From: Betaproteobacteria bacterium UBA1934
Lineage (GTDB): Bacteria; Pseudomonadota; Gammaproteobacteria; Burkholderiales; Rhodocyclaceae
Direction: 5' to 3'
DNA: 64,000 nucleotides
Assembly (NCBI GenBank): GCA_002337055.1
Contig: DDFG01000005.1
Span: 1,121,979-1,185,978 of the forward strand
This document shows, one piece after another, positions 34,661-43,409 of this stretch. Below the pieces are notes generated by a model that saw only the letters and a list, made by a program, of their open reading frames with translations, was not told the origin of the DNA and did no database searches. Made by a program: the position numbers and the translations under genes. Position 1 is the stretch's first letter; each line of letters begins with the position of its first letter.

Positions 34661-35263
34661 ATGCGAATCTACCTGGCCTCCCGCAGCCCGCGCCGACGCG
34701 AATTGCTGACCCAGATCGGTGTCCGATTCGACACCGTCGCCTTCCGCGACGGCAATCGTGCGGACGCGGAAACCGACGAAACGCCCTTGGTGGCCGAGCC
34801 GGTCGAAACCTATGTCGAACGGGTGGCCCGTGCCAAGGCGGAACACGGCGCGCGTCTGGTCGAGTGGCGGCGTATGGTGCCGCAACCCGTGCTGGCGGCC
34901 GACACCACGCTGGAATTCGAGGGCGAGATCATCGGCAAGCCGCTGACCGAAGCGCACGCTGCCAGCATCCTGCGGCGACTTTCCGGGCGCGCTCACCGGG
35001 TGCTCACCGGGGTGGCGCTGTACGTCAATGGCCATACCCACTTTGCCTTGTCGGTGAGCGATGTGCGCTTTCGCGCTCTCGACGACCGCGAGATCCGTCA
35101 ATACGTCCTTTCCGGTGAGGCTATGGACAAGGCAGGCGCTTATGGCATCCAGGGACGTGCCGGGCTATTCGTCGAGCATCTTTCCGGCAGCTTCAGCGGC
35201 GTGATGGGCTTGCCGCTCTGCGAGACCGGTGTGCTGCTCAGGCGGTACGCGGGCGATTTCTAG
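34661..35263 (+). CDS. maf: Maf-type nucleoside triphosphate pyrophosphatase (YhdE class)
   Basis: This is a 200-residue protein. IYLASRSPRRRELLTQIG opens the fold, VLAADTTLEFEGEIIGKPL carries the catalytic Asp, and GAYGIQGRAGLFVEHLSGS plus GLPLCET are the YhdE-type (dTTP/UTP pyrophosphatase) signatures. It hydrolyses non-canonical or pyrimidine triphosphates and has been tied to septum control. It is the last gene of the operon; the usual downstream rng (RNase G) is not here, a minus-strand gene follows instead. Confidence 0.93.
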   Translation: MRIYLASRSPRRRELLTQIGVRFDTVAFRDGNRADAETDETPLVAEPVETYVERVARAKAEHGARLVEWRRMVPQPVLAADTTLEFEGEIIGKPLTEAHAASILRRLSGRAHRVLTGVALYVNGHTHFALSVSDVRFRALDDREIRQYVLSGEAMDKAGAYGIQGRAGLFVEHLSGSFSGVMGLPLCETGVLLRRYAGDF

Positions 35264-35304
35264 CCGGCAAGAAAGGCTCGCCGCAGCGGTTGGGGCGATT
35301 CTGG

Positions 35305-35871
35305 TCAGCTGCTCCAGGCGTGCTTGCAGTTCGCTACTTCGGCATCGGTCATTACCGGCCTGATCGTACAGGAACGTTCGCGTTCGGCTTGCGCCTTGCG
35401 GGATTGTTCATCGCGGGCGAGTTTCGCTTCAGCGCGTTTTTGCGCTTCGATCTTTTCGCGTTGTTGTTTGCCGACTTCAGCGGCGGCGGCCTGCTTTCTC
35501 AAGCGTGCCTCTTCATCGGCCTTGCGCTGGGTCTCCGCATCCTTCAGCGACTGCGCCTGCTGGGCTGCGAGATCAGCACTTTTCTGCGCTTTGGCGACCA
35601 TTTGTTCGTAGGTGTCCCCCCGGCTCGGGCCGGTGCTGGCAATGGCCGCACCTGCCGCAACGCCGGCACCGGCGGCCAGCGCGGCGCCTTGTGGCGAGGG
35701 GGAGCTTGCAGTCGAGCCTGAATTGGCCGAACGGACTGCTGCCTGGGGTAGGCCGGAAGGGGTGAAACTCGTTGAGCGGCGAACCCGCACGCGTGCGTCG
35801 CTATCGAAAGAGGCTGCCAGCAATGCGGTGACGGAGACGGCTAGGATGACGGGCTTGGCGACGAAATGCAT
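35305..35871 (-). CDS. exported coiled-coil protein of unknown function
   Basis: ATG 35871 with GGGGAAA upstream gives 188 residues. After a signal peptide (VILAVSVTALLAASFDSDA) comes a Ser/Ala/Gly-rich segment (residues 35-85), then a long charged helix (about 88-170) with many Ala, Gln, Lys and Glu that should form a coiled coil, and a C-terminal tail with two cysteines (SCTIRPV, NCKHAW). No enzyme motif is visible. It may bridge envelope layers, but that is conjecture. Confidence 0.72.
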   Translation of the reverse strand: MHFVAKPVILAVSVTALLAASFDSDARVRVRRSTSFTPSGLPQAAVRSANSGSTASSPSPQGAALAAGAGVAAGAAIASTGPSRGDTYEQMVAKAQKSADLAAQQAQSLKDAETQRKADEEARLRKQAAAAEVGKQQREKIEAQKRAEAKLARDEQSRKAQAERERSCTIRPVMTDAEVANCKHAWSS

Positions 35872-36018
35872 GGTTTCCCCCAGGTTCCTGAACGGGCTAA
35901 ATCTGACACAAAGGCTGTCAGCCAGCAAGGGCGACATGCGCGGCGGCGATCATTGGCCGTCAAGCGTCGTATTTGTGCAATCCGGTCGGGGTTCGGTGTC
36001 GAGAGTGTGGAATGTTGC

Positions 36019-36048
36019 TTGGACCGCACGACGAGTCTGGCATACTAT
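36019..36048 (+). promoter_or_regulatory. weak candidate promoter upstream of the 36144 gene
   Basis: TTGGAC (36019-36024) and TACTAT (36043-36048) with an 18-base spacer lie in the 272-base gap between two divergent genes. Matches are only moderate. I see nothing else in this gap besides a short GCGCCGCT repeat near 36072. Confidence 0.25.
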
Positions 36049-36143
36049 CTCCTTGCGCCACTCTGTATGTGCGCCGCTGCGCCGCTGCGCAGTCATGGCA
36101 GACACCGTGCCTGTCCGCCCACCAGTCCAATGACCGCTAGACG

Positions 36144-36473
36144 ATGAACGATACGAATCAACCGACTTCTCCGCGTCGCCGCATGCAGGAACTGCTGGCC
36201 ATCCCGGATAGCATTCGCAGCGATGCCGAATGGGATGAACTGAACGAACTTGAAATTCAACTGGCGTCGGTCAATCGTGAAGGCGCGCCACCGCCTCGCA
36301 CTCACGCCAGTCCCAAGCGCCGGGGCGGGGGAGGGGGCAATGGCGGTGGAGGCGGCGGTCAGCCGCGTCCGCCCCGGCCTGTCGTGGTGACCCCCGGGGG
36401 AGGCAACAAGCCCGCCGGCCGTAAATTCCACAAGCGTCCCAAGGCTGCCAAAAAGCCGCCCGAATCGGCCTGA
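36144..36473 (+). CDS. small basic glycine-rich protein, unknown
   Basis: This 109-residue protein has an ordered, acidic N-terminal third (RRRMQELLAIPDSIRSDAEW, NELEIQLASV) followed by a disordered, strongly basic Pro/Gly tail with a polyglycine run and KFHKRPKAAKKPP. There is no signal peptide. The tail looks suited to nucleic-acid binding, but no known domain is seen. It stands alone between minus-strand neighbours. Confidence 0.7.
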   Translation: MNDTNQPTSPRRRMQELLAIPDSIRSDAEWDELNELEIQLASVNREGAPPPRTHASPKRRGGGGGNGGGGGGQPRPPRPVVVTPGGGNKPAGRKFHKRPKAAKKPPESA

Positions 36474-36513
36474 TTCTTTTCGGCGCCCTGCCTGAATCTG
36501 AGAGAGTGTTGGC

Positions 36514-36993
36514 TCAGGGCGTCCGTTCGACGCCCCATGGCGCCACCGGGACGGTCGAGATACTGTTTGCAGGCGCCCCGTTGATCAGTTTTCGGCTGAT
36601 CGCCAGATAGATCAGCGTGCGGCGTTTTTCGTCCCAGCTTCGCACCACTCGCGTTTCCTTGAAGAGCAATGAGGTGTCTTCGGAGAACACGGTTTCCTGA
36701 CGGGGCAGCTTCGCGGGCAGGGTAATCGGCCCGATCTGCCGGCAGGCAATCGAGAACTGCGAAGGGTCTTCGGCCATGCCGAAACTGCCCGCCAGACCGC
36801 CTGTCCGCGCCTGGCTGATGTGGCAGGCCACGCCGGGCACCTTGGGATCGTCAAAGGCTTGCACGCAGATGCGATGGTTGGCACCGATCAGCTTCCATTC
36901 CGTGGTCACGCAGCCGACTTCTTCGGCGCTGGCGAGGATCGGCAGAAAGGCGGCCGCGATGAGCAGACTGTGTAGTGGGCTGACGGGATTCAC
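36514..36993 (-). CDS. creA: CreA family periplasmic protein
   Basis: GTG 36993 follows AGAGGAAC and overlaps the lipocalin stop (GTGA), giving 159 residues with a signal peptide ending in ILASAEE. The CreA core is clear: VGCVTTEWKLIGANHRICV, FDDPKVPGVACHISQAR and a paired cysteine pattern, with DTSLLFKETRVVRSWD later. CreA is a conserved periplasmic protein of unknown biochemical role. Translational coupling to a lipocalin suggests both serve the envelope. Confidence 0.87.
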   Translation of the reverse strand: MNPVSPLHSLLIAAAFLPILASAEEVGCVTTEWKLIGANHRICVQAFDDPKVPGVACHISQARTGGLAGSFGMAEDPSQFSIACRQIGPITLPAKLPRQETVFSEDTSLLFKETRVVRSWDEKRRTLIYLAISRKLINGAPANSISTVPVAPWGVERTP

Positions 36994-37544
36994 GGTTCTG
37001 TTCCTCTTTCTGTGTGTCGGGTGACGCGCAGCCCTGCCAGATCGTAACCCTGCGCTTCGGCCAGGCGCCGGGCGGCCTGCCAGTCGGCATCGCCGAGCGT
37101 CGGCTGGCGAGCCAGTATCCACAGGGTTTTGCGATCGGGGTGACCGATCACCGCCCAGCGGTAGTCGGGGTCGAGTCCGATGATCCAGTAGGGCGCCGAA
37201 AACGGCCAGAAGAAGGAGACACGCAAGCGCGCATTGCCACTGCCTTCGACGATGGTGGCTTCACCCTTGGCTTCGATGGGGCCGTCTTCTGTCTGGCATC
37301 GGTTGATGACGCTGATGCGGTTTCCGGAAAGGGGTGCATATTGCGCCGTGACATCACCGATACAGCGCCGCTGAAAAAACATCGGGTAAGCGGCAATTTC
37401 ATACCAGCGTCCGACATAGCGGGCGAGATCGACCTGGGGCACCGTCGTGACCGGGGGAGCGTCGGCGAGCGCGGCCCGGGGGGTGCCAGCGAGCGTCAGC
37501 AGTGCGAGGAAAAAAGGGAGTGCAAGGCGGCGTGGCGGGTACAT
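36990..37544 (-). CDS. bacterial lipocalin (Blc-like), periplasmic
   Basis: ATG 37544 gives 184 residues. The signal peptide ends in RAALADA and has no lipobox cysteine, so unlike E. coli Blc it is probably soluble or periplasmic. The lipocalin signatures are LARYVGRWYEIAAYPMFF (GxW motif), GKGE-like IEAKGEATIV, PYWIIGLDPDYRWAVIGHP and LWILARQPTL. It should carry fatty acids or lysophospholipids. It is coupled to creA by a GTGA overlap. Confidence 0.9.
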   Translation of the reverse strand: MYPPRRLALPFFLALLTLAGTPRAALADAPPVTTVPQVDLARYVGRWYEIAAYPMFFQRRCIGDVTAQYAPLSGNRISVINRCQTEDGPIEAKGEATIVEGSGNARLRVSFFWPFSAPYWIIGLDPDYRWAVIGHPDRKTLWILARQPTLGDADWQAARRLAEAQGYDLAGLRVTRHTERGTEP

Positions 37545-37562
37545 GGCTTCCGATTCCTGTCT

Positions 37563-37602
37563 GGGACCACCGGACAGACCGCAATCGGTCTGTCCGGTTC
37601 CC
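37563..37602. repeat. long perfect stem-loop between korB and the lipocalin gene
   Basis: Arms 37570-37581 and 37586-37597 are perfectly complementary over 12 bp with a CAAT loop; one more pair and a GGGA/TCCC extension bring the stem to about 17 bp with a two-base bulge. It starts about 50 bases after the korB stop. No U-tract follows on either strand, so it may stabilise or process the mRNA rather than terminate it. Confidence 0.6.
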
Positions 37603-37648
37603 ACGGGGCGTCTTGCCGGCCGAGCCGGAGGCCCCTTCCCCCCTTGCT

Positions 37649-38668
37649 TTATTCGATGATCCAGGGATTGCCGCTGGCGAGCAGTTTCTGCAAATTCCCT
37701 CGGCCGCGCAATTCGGTGATGTCGGCGGCCTGTTCCGCGTAGAGTGCTTCGCCGGCGGGGGCCTCGATGTCACGCAACACCCCTACTGCCGTCGGGAAAG
37801 CCGGTGTTTCGAGCTGCGACAGCATGAACGCGAGTCCGGCATTGCGGGCATGTTCGTCATGTACGATCAGCCCTTTTTCCTGGCCGGGTGTGATGCTGAC
37901 GATTTCCGGTTCCATGCCTTTCAGGCGCAAACCCTTGTCGCGCTGGTTGCCGAAGACGAGGGGTTTGCCGTGTTCAAGCACGAGACGATGTTCGTCGCGC
38001 ACGCTGCGGTCGGTCAGCGGCTCGAAGGTGCCATCGTTGAAGATCAGACAGTTCTGCAACACTTCGACGAAAGCAGTGCCGGGGTGCATTGCGGCGCGCC
38101 GCAGCACGGCAGCCATCATCGGCTGATCGCTACCGACCACGCGGGCGACGAAGGTGGCGCCGGCGCCCAGAGCCACCGAGGCGGCGCTGAACGGGCGGTC
38201 CAGGTTGCCCAGCGGCGTGGTCTTGGTCTTGGTGCCGATTTCGGTGGTGGGCGATGCCTGTCCCTTGGTCAATCCGTAAATGCGGTTGTTGAGCAGAACG
38301 ATTTTCAGGCCGATATTGCGCCGCATGGCGTGGATGAAATGATTGCCGCCGATGGCCAGCGCATCGCCGTCCCCGGTGACCACCCAGACCGAAAGCTCCG
38401 GTCGCGCCAGTTTGAGACCGCTGGCGATGGCCGGGGCACGACCATGGATACTGTGCATCCCGTAGGTTTCCATGTAATACGGAAAGCGGCTGGAGCACCC
38501 GATACCGGAGATGAAGGCGAAATTCTCGCGCGGGACACCGAGCGTTGGCAGGAGTTTTTGCAACTGGCTGAGCAGCACGTAGTCGCCGCAACCCGGGCAC
38601 CAGCGCACGTCCTGGTCGCTCGCAAAGTCCTTCTTGGTCAGCGGCTTGATCTCGATGGAGGCGTTCAT
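37649..38668 (-). CDS. korB: 2-oxoacid:ferredoxin oxidoreductase, beta subunit (KorB)
   Basis: The start at ATG 38668, six bases after the alpha stop, gives 339 residues. The iron-sulfur/TPP subunit is marked by DVRWCPGCGDYVLLSQL, FISGIGCSSRFPYY and the TPP motif VVTGDGDALAIGGNHF through VLLNN. With KorA it decarboxylates 2-oxoglutarate or a related 2-oxoacid to the acyl-CoA, reducing ferredoxin, and can run in reverse. No ferredoxin gene lies beside it. Confidence 0.92.
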   Translation of the reverse strand: MNASIEIKPLTKKDFASDQDVRWCPGCGDYVLLSQLQKLLPTLGVPRENFAFISGIGCSSRFPYYMETYGMHSIHGRAPAIASGLKLARPELSVWVVTGDGDALAIGGNHFIHAMRRNIGLKIVLLNNRIYGLTKGQASPTTEIGTKTKTTPLGNLDRPFSAASVALGAGATFVARVVGSDQPMMAAVLRRAAMHPGTAFVEVLQNCLIFNDGTFEPLTDRSVRDEHRLVLEHGKPLVFGNQRDKGLRLKGMEPEIVSITPGQEKGLIVHDEHARNAGLAFMLSQLETPAFPTAVGVLRDIEAPAGEALYAEQAADITELRGRGNLQKLLASGNPWIIE

Positions 38669-38673
38669 GGCGC

Positions 38674-40542
38674 TCACTTTCCACACAATTCGACGGCACG
38701 GGCGAAGATTTCGGACACCTTGAACGGTTTGCCCTGTACCTTGCCGAGCGACACGACATCAATCAGACATTGCTCGCGCAACAGTCGCGCCAACTGCCCA
38801 AGATTCATTTCCGGCACCAGCACCGTCTTGTAACGCCGCAAAACGTCGCCCAGATCGGCAGGCAGCGGATTCAGATGACGCAGATGCAGATGGGCCACCG
38901 CGTGACCTGCCGCAACGAGTTCTTCCTGCGCTTGCGCGATGGCGCCGTAGGTGCCGCCCCAACTCACGATCAACAGGTCGCCGCTGGCTGGCCCTTGCGG
39001 CTGGCAAGGCGGGATGTCCTTGACGATGCCGGCAACCTTGGCGGCGCGGGTTTCGACCATGCGCTGGTGATTGGCGGGAACATGCGAAATGTTGCCGGTG
39101 AGAAAGTCCTTTTCCAGGCCGCCGACACGATGCTCCATGCCTGGTGTGCCGGGGCGCACCCAGGCGCGGGCAAGATGCTCGTCGCGGGCATACGGCTGGT
39201 AACCCTCGGGGTCGGTACGGAACTTGACGGGTAGCGGCGCCAGACTGGCGACGTCGGGAATGCGCCAGGGTTCTGCCGCATTGGCGATGCCGCCATCCGA
39301 CAGCATGATGACCGGCGTCATGTATTTGGTGGCGATGCGGAAGGCCTCCAGCGCCGTATCGAAGCAATCTGCCGGTGATGCGGCGGCGATGACGGGAATC
39401 GGACACTCGCCGTTACGGCCATAAACAGCCTGTAGAAGATCGGATTGTTCAACCTTGGTTGGCAAGCCGGTTGACGGGCCGCCGCGCTGCACGTTGATGA
39501 TGACCAGCGGAATCTCGAGCATGACGGCCAGACCGAGCGCCTCGGTTTTCAGCGCCATGCCGGGCCCCGAGGTGGTGGTCAGCCCGAGCACGCCGCCGTA
39601 GGCCGCGCCGATGGCGGAGCAGATGCCCGCGATCTCGTCCTCGGCCTGGAAGGTCGTGACGGCAAAATGCTTGAGTCCGGAGAGTTCATGCAGGATGTCG
39701 GTGGCCGGCGTGATCGGGTAGGAACCGAGAAAAAGCGGCACGCCCGAGAGTTCGCTGGCCGCGACGCAGCCCATCGCAGTCGCCTGGTTGCCGGTGACGA
39801 TACGATATTTGCCGGGTGCCACTTGCGACTTGCGCACATGATAGTGGCTCACAAACAGTTCGGAAGCCTCGGCATAGCCATGCCCCGCCTTGAGCGCGAT
39901 GATGTTGGCTTCGGCGAGTTGCGGCTTCTTGCGGCCGAATTTGGTGCGGATCTCGGCGATGACCGTTTCCGGCGATTGTTCGTAGAGGCACAGCATCAGG
40001 CCCAGCGCGAAATAATTCTTGCAGCGCTCAGCTTCGCGTCCCGACAGACCGGTATTGGCCAGCGCCGCGGCGGTCAGACCGGAAATGTCGATCTTGTACA
40101 GGTGGTAGCCGTCGAGGCTGCCGTCTTCCAGCGGATTCGAGACGTACCCGGCCTTGTCGAGATTGCCCTGGGTGAAGGCGCCGCTATTGACGATCAGCGT
40201 GGCGTGACGCTTGGCATCGCCGAGGTTGGTCTTCAGCGCCGCCGGGTTCATCACCAGCATCATGTCGGGCGCGTCGCCCGAGGTCAGTACGGCGTCGCTG
40301 CCCAGCTGAATCTGAAAGCCGGAGACGCCGAACAGCGTGCCGGTCGGCGCGCTGATTTCGGAGGGATAATCGGGATGGGTGACAAAGAAGTGGCCGCTGC
40401 GGCCAAGGGCGCGGGAAAACTCGCTGCCGGTCAGTTGCATGCCGTCGCCGGAGTCGCCGACGAAACGGATGACGACCCGTTCGATCTCTGCTATCGAACG
40501 TCCGGCAGACGGGGCTTCCGCGGCGTGGACTTCGGACGTCAT
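38674..40542 (-). CDS. korA: 2-oxoacid:ferredoxin oxidoreductase, fused gamma-alpha subunit (KorA)
   Basis: The product has 622 residues. An N-terminal gamma domain (VVIRFVGDSGDGMQLTGSEF, residues 23-42; SEISAPTGTLFGVSGF) is fused to the pyrimidine-binding alpha domain (TGNQATAMGCVAASEL, LGSYPITPATDILHELS, FQAEDEIAGICSAIGAAYGG, TTTSGPGMALKTEALGLA). This two-subunit architecture is typical of 2-oxoglutarate:ferredoxin oxidoreductases. Ferredoxin linkage points to an anaerobic or facultative life style. It heads the korAB operon and is divergent from the zinc-ribbon gene. Confidence 0.93.
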   Translation of the reverse strand: MTSEVHAAEAPSAGRSIAEIERVVIRFVGDSGDGMQLTGSEFSRALGRSGHFFVTHPDYPSEISAPTGTLFGVSGFQIQLGSDAVLTSGDAPDMMLVMNPAALKTNLGDAKRHATLIVNSGAFTQGNLDKAGYVSNPLEDGSLDGYHLYKIDISGLTAAALANTGLSGREAERCKNYFALGLMLCLYEQSPETVIAEIRTKFGRKKPQLAEANIIALKAGHGYAEASELFVSHYHVRKSQVAPGKYRIVTGNQATAMGCVAASELSGVPLFLGSYPITPATDILHELSGLKHFAVTTFQAEDEIAGICSAIGAAYGGVLGLTTTSGPGMALKTEALGLAVMLEIPLVIINVQRGGPSTGLPTKVEQSDLLQAVYGRNGECPIPVIAAASPADCFDTALEAFRIATKYMTPVIMLSDGGIANAAEPWRIPDVASLAPLPVKFRTDPEGYQPYARDEHLARAWVRPGTPGMEHRVGGLEKDFLTGNISHVPANHQRMVETRAAKVAGIVKDIPPCQPQGPASGDLLIVSWGGTYGAIAQAQEELVAAGHAVAHLHLRHLNPLPADLGDVLRRYKTVLVPEMNLGQLARLLREQCLIDVVSLGKVQGKPFKVSEIFARAVELCGK

Positions 40543-40698
40543 GCATTCTCCTTGGCGATCATCGGGTTGAGAACGACTGTACCGGGAAGCCGCAGGAATT
40601 TATTTGATCAGGCTCACGCTTTCGTCGCTTTCTGCGCGTGCAACAACGTTGTCCGCCCGAAATCTGTTAGCTGGTGCGCAATAGTTGGCGGTCCGCCC

Positions 40699-40726
40699 TT
40701 GCGGAATTCAGCCTGCGGTTGATAAT
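40699..40726 (+). promoter_or_regulatory. candidate promoter of the zinc-ribbon protein gene
   Basis: TTGCGG (40699-40704) and GATAAT (40721-40726), 16 bases apart, lie about 32 bases before ATG 40758 in the 215-base divergent gap. The -10 matches well, the -35 only in its first three bases. Confidence 0.35.
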
Positions 40727-40757
40727 TGCATTACGACAAAGAAATGGGAGGCGCACT

Positions 40758-42848
40758 ATGCAATGCCAACAATGTCATCGGGAGAATCCGGAAGGCGCCG
40801 GTTTCTGCGTCGCGTGCGGAACGCGCCTGGCGACACCCGCTCAGCCCCCCGTTTCTGCCCGTTTCTGCCCGCGTTGTGGTGCGACGGCCGATGGTGGGGC
40901 ACGATTCTGCGAGATGTGCGGGGCTACCTTTCCCGAAGTGGCCGCGCCACCTGCCCGCGTTGTCGAGTCTCACAGCGCGCCCACTTCTGCGGCCGCCGTA
41001 GCCGCTCCGGCAACGGCGGCCGCGCAAACCAAACCTTGGGCCATTCTGGGCGGTATCGCGGCGGGTGCCGTGGCTTCTGCCGCAGCCGTGGGCGGGGCCT
41101 GGATGTTCCTGAACAAGAAACCGGAGGAGGCGCCCAAACCGGCTGCGGTGGCCATGCCCGCACCCGCGCAAGCCAGCGCGCCTGTCGATGTTGGTGCCGC
41201 ATCGCCGGCGCAGCCGGTGCCGGGGTTCGCAGCGACGCCGACGGGTGCACCGCCCACGGTGACCTATGGGCAATCCGCACCGCCGGCCGCTATGCCAAAG
41301 GCTAGTGTGCCGACCTATCCCTCCGGCACCACGCCGCCAGCCTATTCTTCAGGATCGTCACCGCCACCGGCCTATGTGGCTGGTTCACTGCCGCCGCCGC
41401 CCGCTTATCCAGATTCCGCGCCGCCGCAGGATTATGCCGGCGTGCCCCCACCTCCGCTGAGCGCGGCATACGGTGACGAGCCGCCGCCTCCGCTGGCGCT
41501 CTCTTCGGCGCCAGAGTTCGTGGTGGCGCCCAGCGATACTGGTTCGGAATACGTCTATATGGCTGCCGGCCTGGTGGGTCTCTATTTCCTGGCTGGCGAA
41601 TGGTACCGCTATCACAACGGGCACTGGTTCCACTCCTACGCCTACAACGGGCGCTGGGATCGCATGGATCGCTCGCGCGTGCCGAGATCGCTGTATGGTG
41701 TGCCGCCGGAATATGCGCGGGTGGTCGGGCCGAACCATCATCGCGTCCAGTACGGTGAGTTGGGGGGCAACTGGCGCAACTGGGATCGTCAGCGCCACTG
41801 GAACAATCAGGCGTGGTACCAGCAGGAGCAACGCCAGGACGTGCGCATGCAACGACAGCGTGCCGCCGAGGAAGAAAGGCGGCGTTTGCAGGCCGCCGCC
41901 GCGCCAACAGGCGGCAGAACGGCGTATGGCGCTAGCCCTTCATCCGAGGTGCCTGTTGTTCAGTCCGGACAGCGGCCCCCCTTTGGCGCGAGCGGTATGC
42001 CTGGGCAAACCGGGCAACCGCCGGGAATGCGCCCGCAGATAGGGCAGGATGTGACGCAGGGCGCCTCCGGCATGACCGGGGCCGGCAGCCATCGTCCGCA
42101 GCACGGGCAAGGCAGTGTGCCGGCCCAACCGGCGACACCGGCAGGGGCAGTGCCGCCACCAGGCAATCACCCGAGTGGTGGCTGGTCGGGGCAACCGGGG
42201 CAATCTCCCTCGCCGGGACAACCCCTCCCAGGCGTGGCGCCCACACAGGTGTATAACGCGGGTGGCACCTCGTATGGTAGTGGACGCAACCCATCCGGTG
42301 CGAGTGCGCCGCCAACGGATACAGGTGGCCGCCAGTACGAATCGTATCGGCGTTCGTCAGGCTATGAAGGTGGTGGGAACCCAGGCAACCGCAACGCCTT
42401 GCCGGGCACAGGTATGTCGGGGGGCGGGGTGCCGACGCCGGTGCCCCCTCCCTCGCCACCGATCGGAAATCGCAATCCGGTCGTCGACAACATCGGGTCG
42501 GGAAGCAGGCCGCATTACGGCAGCGGAGGCTTGCCGGGTGGCCAACCCGCCCTGCCAACACCGGTGTCGCCGCAGAATGCCACACCGTCTCCTGCCAGCC
42601 ATCCGGGCGGACATTCCGGATTTGGCGGGCAAGGCGCTTCGCCAGGCGGTTCGTTCGGGCGTTCGGGCGGCGGTGAACCGCCAGCGGTTCGTCAGATGCC
42701 CACTCCGCCGGCGGCACCTTCCGCTCCTCCCGCCCAGGCGATGAAGCCGGTGGCACCACCGGCCCCGCCGCCAGCCGCCGTCAAGGCACCTGCTCCGCCA
42801 CCCGGCAAGGACAGGGAGCGCGATCCCAAAACCGGGTTGCCGCGTTAG
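40758..42848 (+). CDS. double zinc-ribbon, proline/glycine-rich membrane protein
   Basis: ATG 40758 behind GGGAGG gives 696 residues. Two zinc ribbons open the protein (CQQCHRENPEGAGFCVACG at 2-20, then CPRCGATADGGARFCEMCG at about 36-54). One membrane helix follows (about 96-120, ILGGIAAGAVASAAAVGGAW), then a Pro-rich stretch with PPAY-like repeats (about 140-250). A compact aromatic/basic domain comes next (about 265-370: LAGEWYRYHNGHWFHSYAYN, VPPEYARVVGPNHHR). The rest is a very long Gly/Pro/Gln tail. The ribbons would be cytoplasmic and the rest periplasmic. No family is recognised for the whole. Confidence 0.82.
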   Translation: MQCQQCHRENPEGAGFCVACGTRLATPAQPPVSARFCPRCGATADGGARFCEMCGATFPEVAAPPARVVESHSAPTSAAAVAAPATAAAQTKPWAILGGIAAGAVASAAAVGGAWMFLNKKPEEAPKPAAVAMPAPAQASAPVDVGAASPAQPVPGFAATPTGAPPTVTYGQSAPPAAMPKASVPTYPSGTTPPAYSSGSSPPPAYVAGSLPPPPAYPDSAPPQDYAGVPPPPLSAAYGDEPPPPLALSSAPEFVVAPSDTGSEYVYMAAGLVGLYFLAGEWYRYHNGHWFHSYAYNGRWDRMDRSRVPRSLYGVPPEYARVVGPNHHRVQYGELGGNWRNWDRQRHWNNQAWYQQEQRQDVRMQRQRAAEEERRRLQAAAAPTGGRTAYGASPSSEVPVVQSGQRPPFGASGMPGQTGQPPGMRPQIGQDVTQGASGMTGAGSHRPQHGQGSVPAQPATPAGAVPPPGNHPSGGWSGQPGQSPSPGQPLPGVAPTQVYNAGGTSYGSGRNPSGASAPPTDTGGRQYESYRRSSGYEGGGNPGNRNALPGTGMSGGGVPTPVPPPSPPIGNRNPVVDNIGSGSRPHYGSGGLPGGQPALPTPVSPQNATPSPASHPGGHSGFGGQGASPGGSFGRSGGGEPPAVRQMPTPPAAPSAPPAQAMKPVAPPAPPPAAVKAPAPPPGKDRERDPKTGLPR

Positions 42849-42859
42849 AGCCCTTCCCG

Positions 42860-42891
42860 CATTCGCGCGACCCAGAGAGGTCGCGCGAATG
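42860..42891. terminator. perfect 13-bp stem-loop after the zinc-ribbon gene
   Basis: CATTCGCGCGACC (42860-42872) pairs perfectly with 42879-42891 around a six-base loop, 11 bases after the stop. There is no clear U-tract, so termination is likely but not certain. Confidence 0.5.
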
Positions 42892-43035
42892 GTGCCGGTG
42901 TTCTTGAAGGGGCGCGGGTTTATGCCGCATCATCGCCGTGTGCGCCCGATAAACAAAGTGTTACAAATTCTCACGTCCTCTCCGGGGGCGCATGCCTAGA
43001 ATTGAGTTCAGGAAAGATTTTGTCTGGAGGCGAGT

Positions 43036-43389
43036 ATGCTGAAGAGAAACCTGATGTGCGCAATTGGCGCACTGTCGCTGCTGGCGGTCGCGCCAGCCTG
43101 GGCAGATCATGGGCATTGGCATGGGCGTGTTGGGGTCGGTGTGGTGGTCTCGCCGTGGCCGGTGTTTCCCGGACCTTACTACTATCCCAACTATTACTAT
43201 TCGTCGCCCGTTGTGGTGCAGCAGCCCGTGATCGTCCAGCAGCCGCAGACTTATGTCGAGCGCGCGGTCGAAGCGCCCGCTCCGCAGGCCGCTTACTGGT
43301 ATTACTGCGCGGCCAGCCGAGCGTATTACCCTTATGTTAACGAATGTCCGGGTGGCTGGCAGCCGGTGGCGCCGCAACCCAGACAGTGA
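43036..43389 (+). CDS. small exported protein with WYYC/YYPYV C-terminal module (first copy)
   Basis: This 117-residue protein follows GGAGG. The signal peptide (CAIGALSLLAVAPAWA) is followed by a His/Gly/Tyr/Pro-rich middle (HGHWHGRVGVGVVV, YYYPNYYYSSPVVVQQP). The C-terminal module is YWYYCAASRAYYPYVNECPG with W after it, which recurs almost unchanged in the protein at 43965. The two module cysteines may form a disulfide. Function unknown; likely periplasmic or surface-exposed. Confidence 0.82.
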   Translation: MLKRNLMCAIGALSLLAVAPAWADHGHWHGRVGVGVVVSPWPVFPGPYYYPNYYYSSPVVVQQPVIVQQPQTYVERAVEAPAPQAAYWYYCAASRAYYPYVNECPGGWQPVAPQPRQ

Positions 43390-43409
43390 TTACGAGATTG
43401 GAAAAAAGC

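Noticed and set aside
41290..41520. Proline-codon repeats as a possible microsatellite or CRISPR-like array
   Set aside because: Units are irregular and fully explained as codons of the Pro-rich linker in the zinc-ribbon protein; no spacers of constant length exist.
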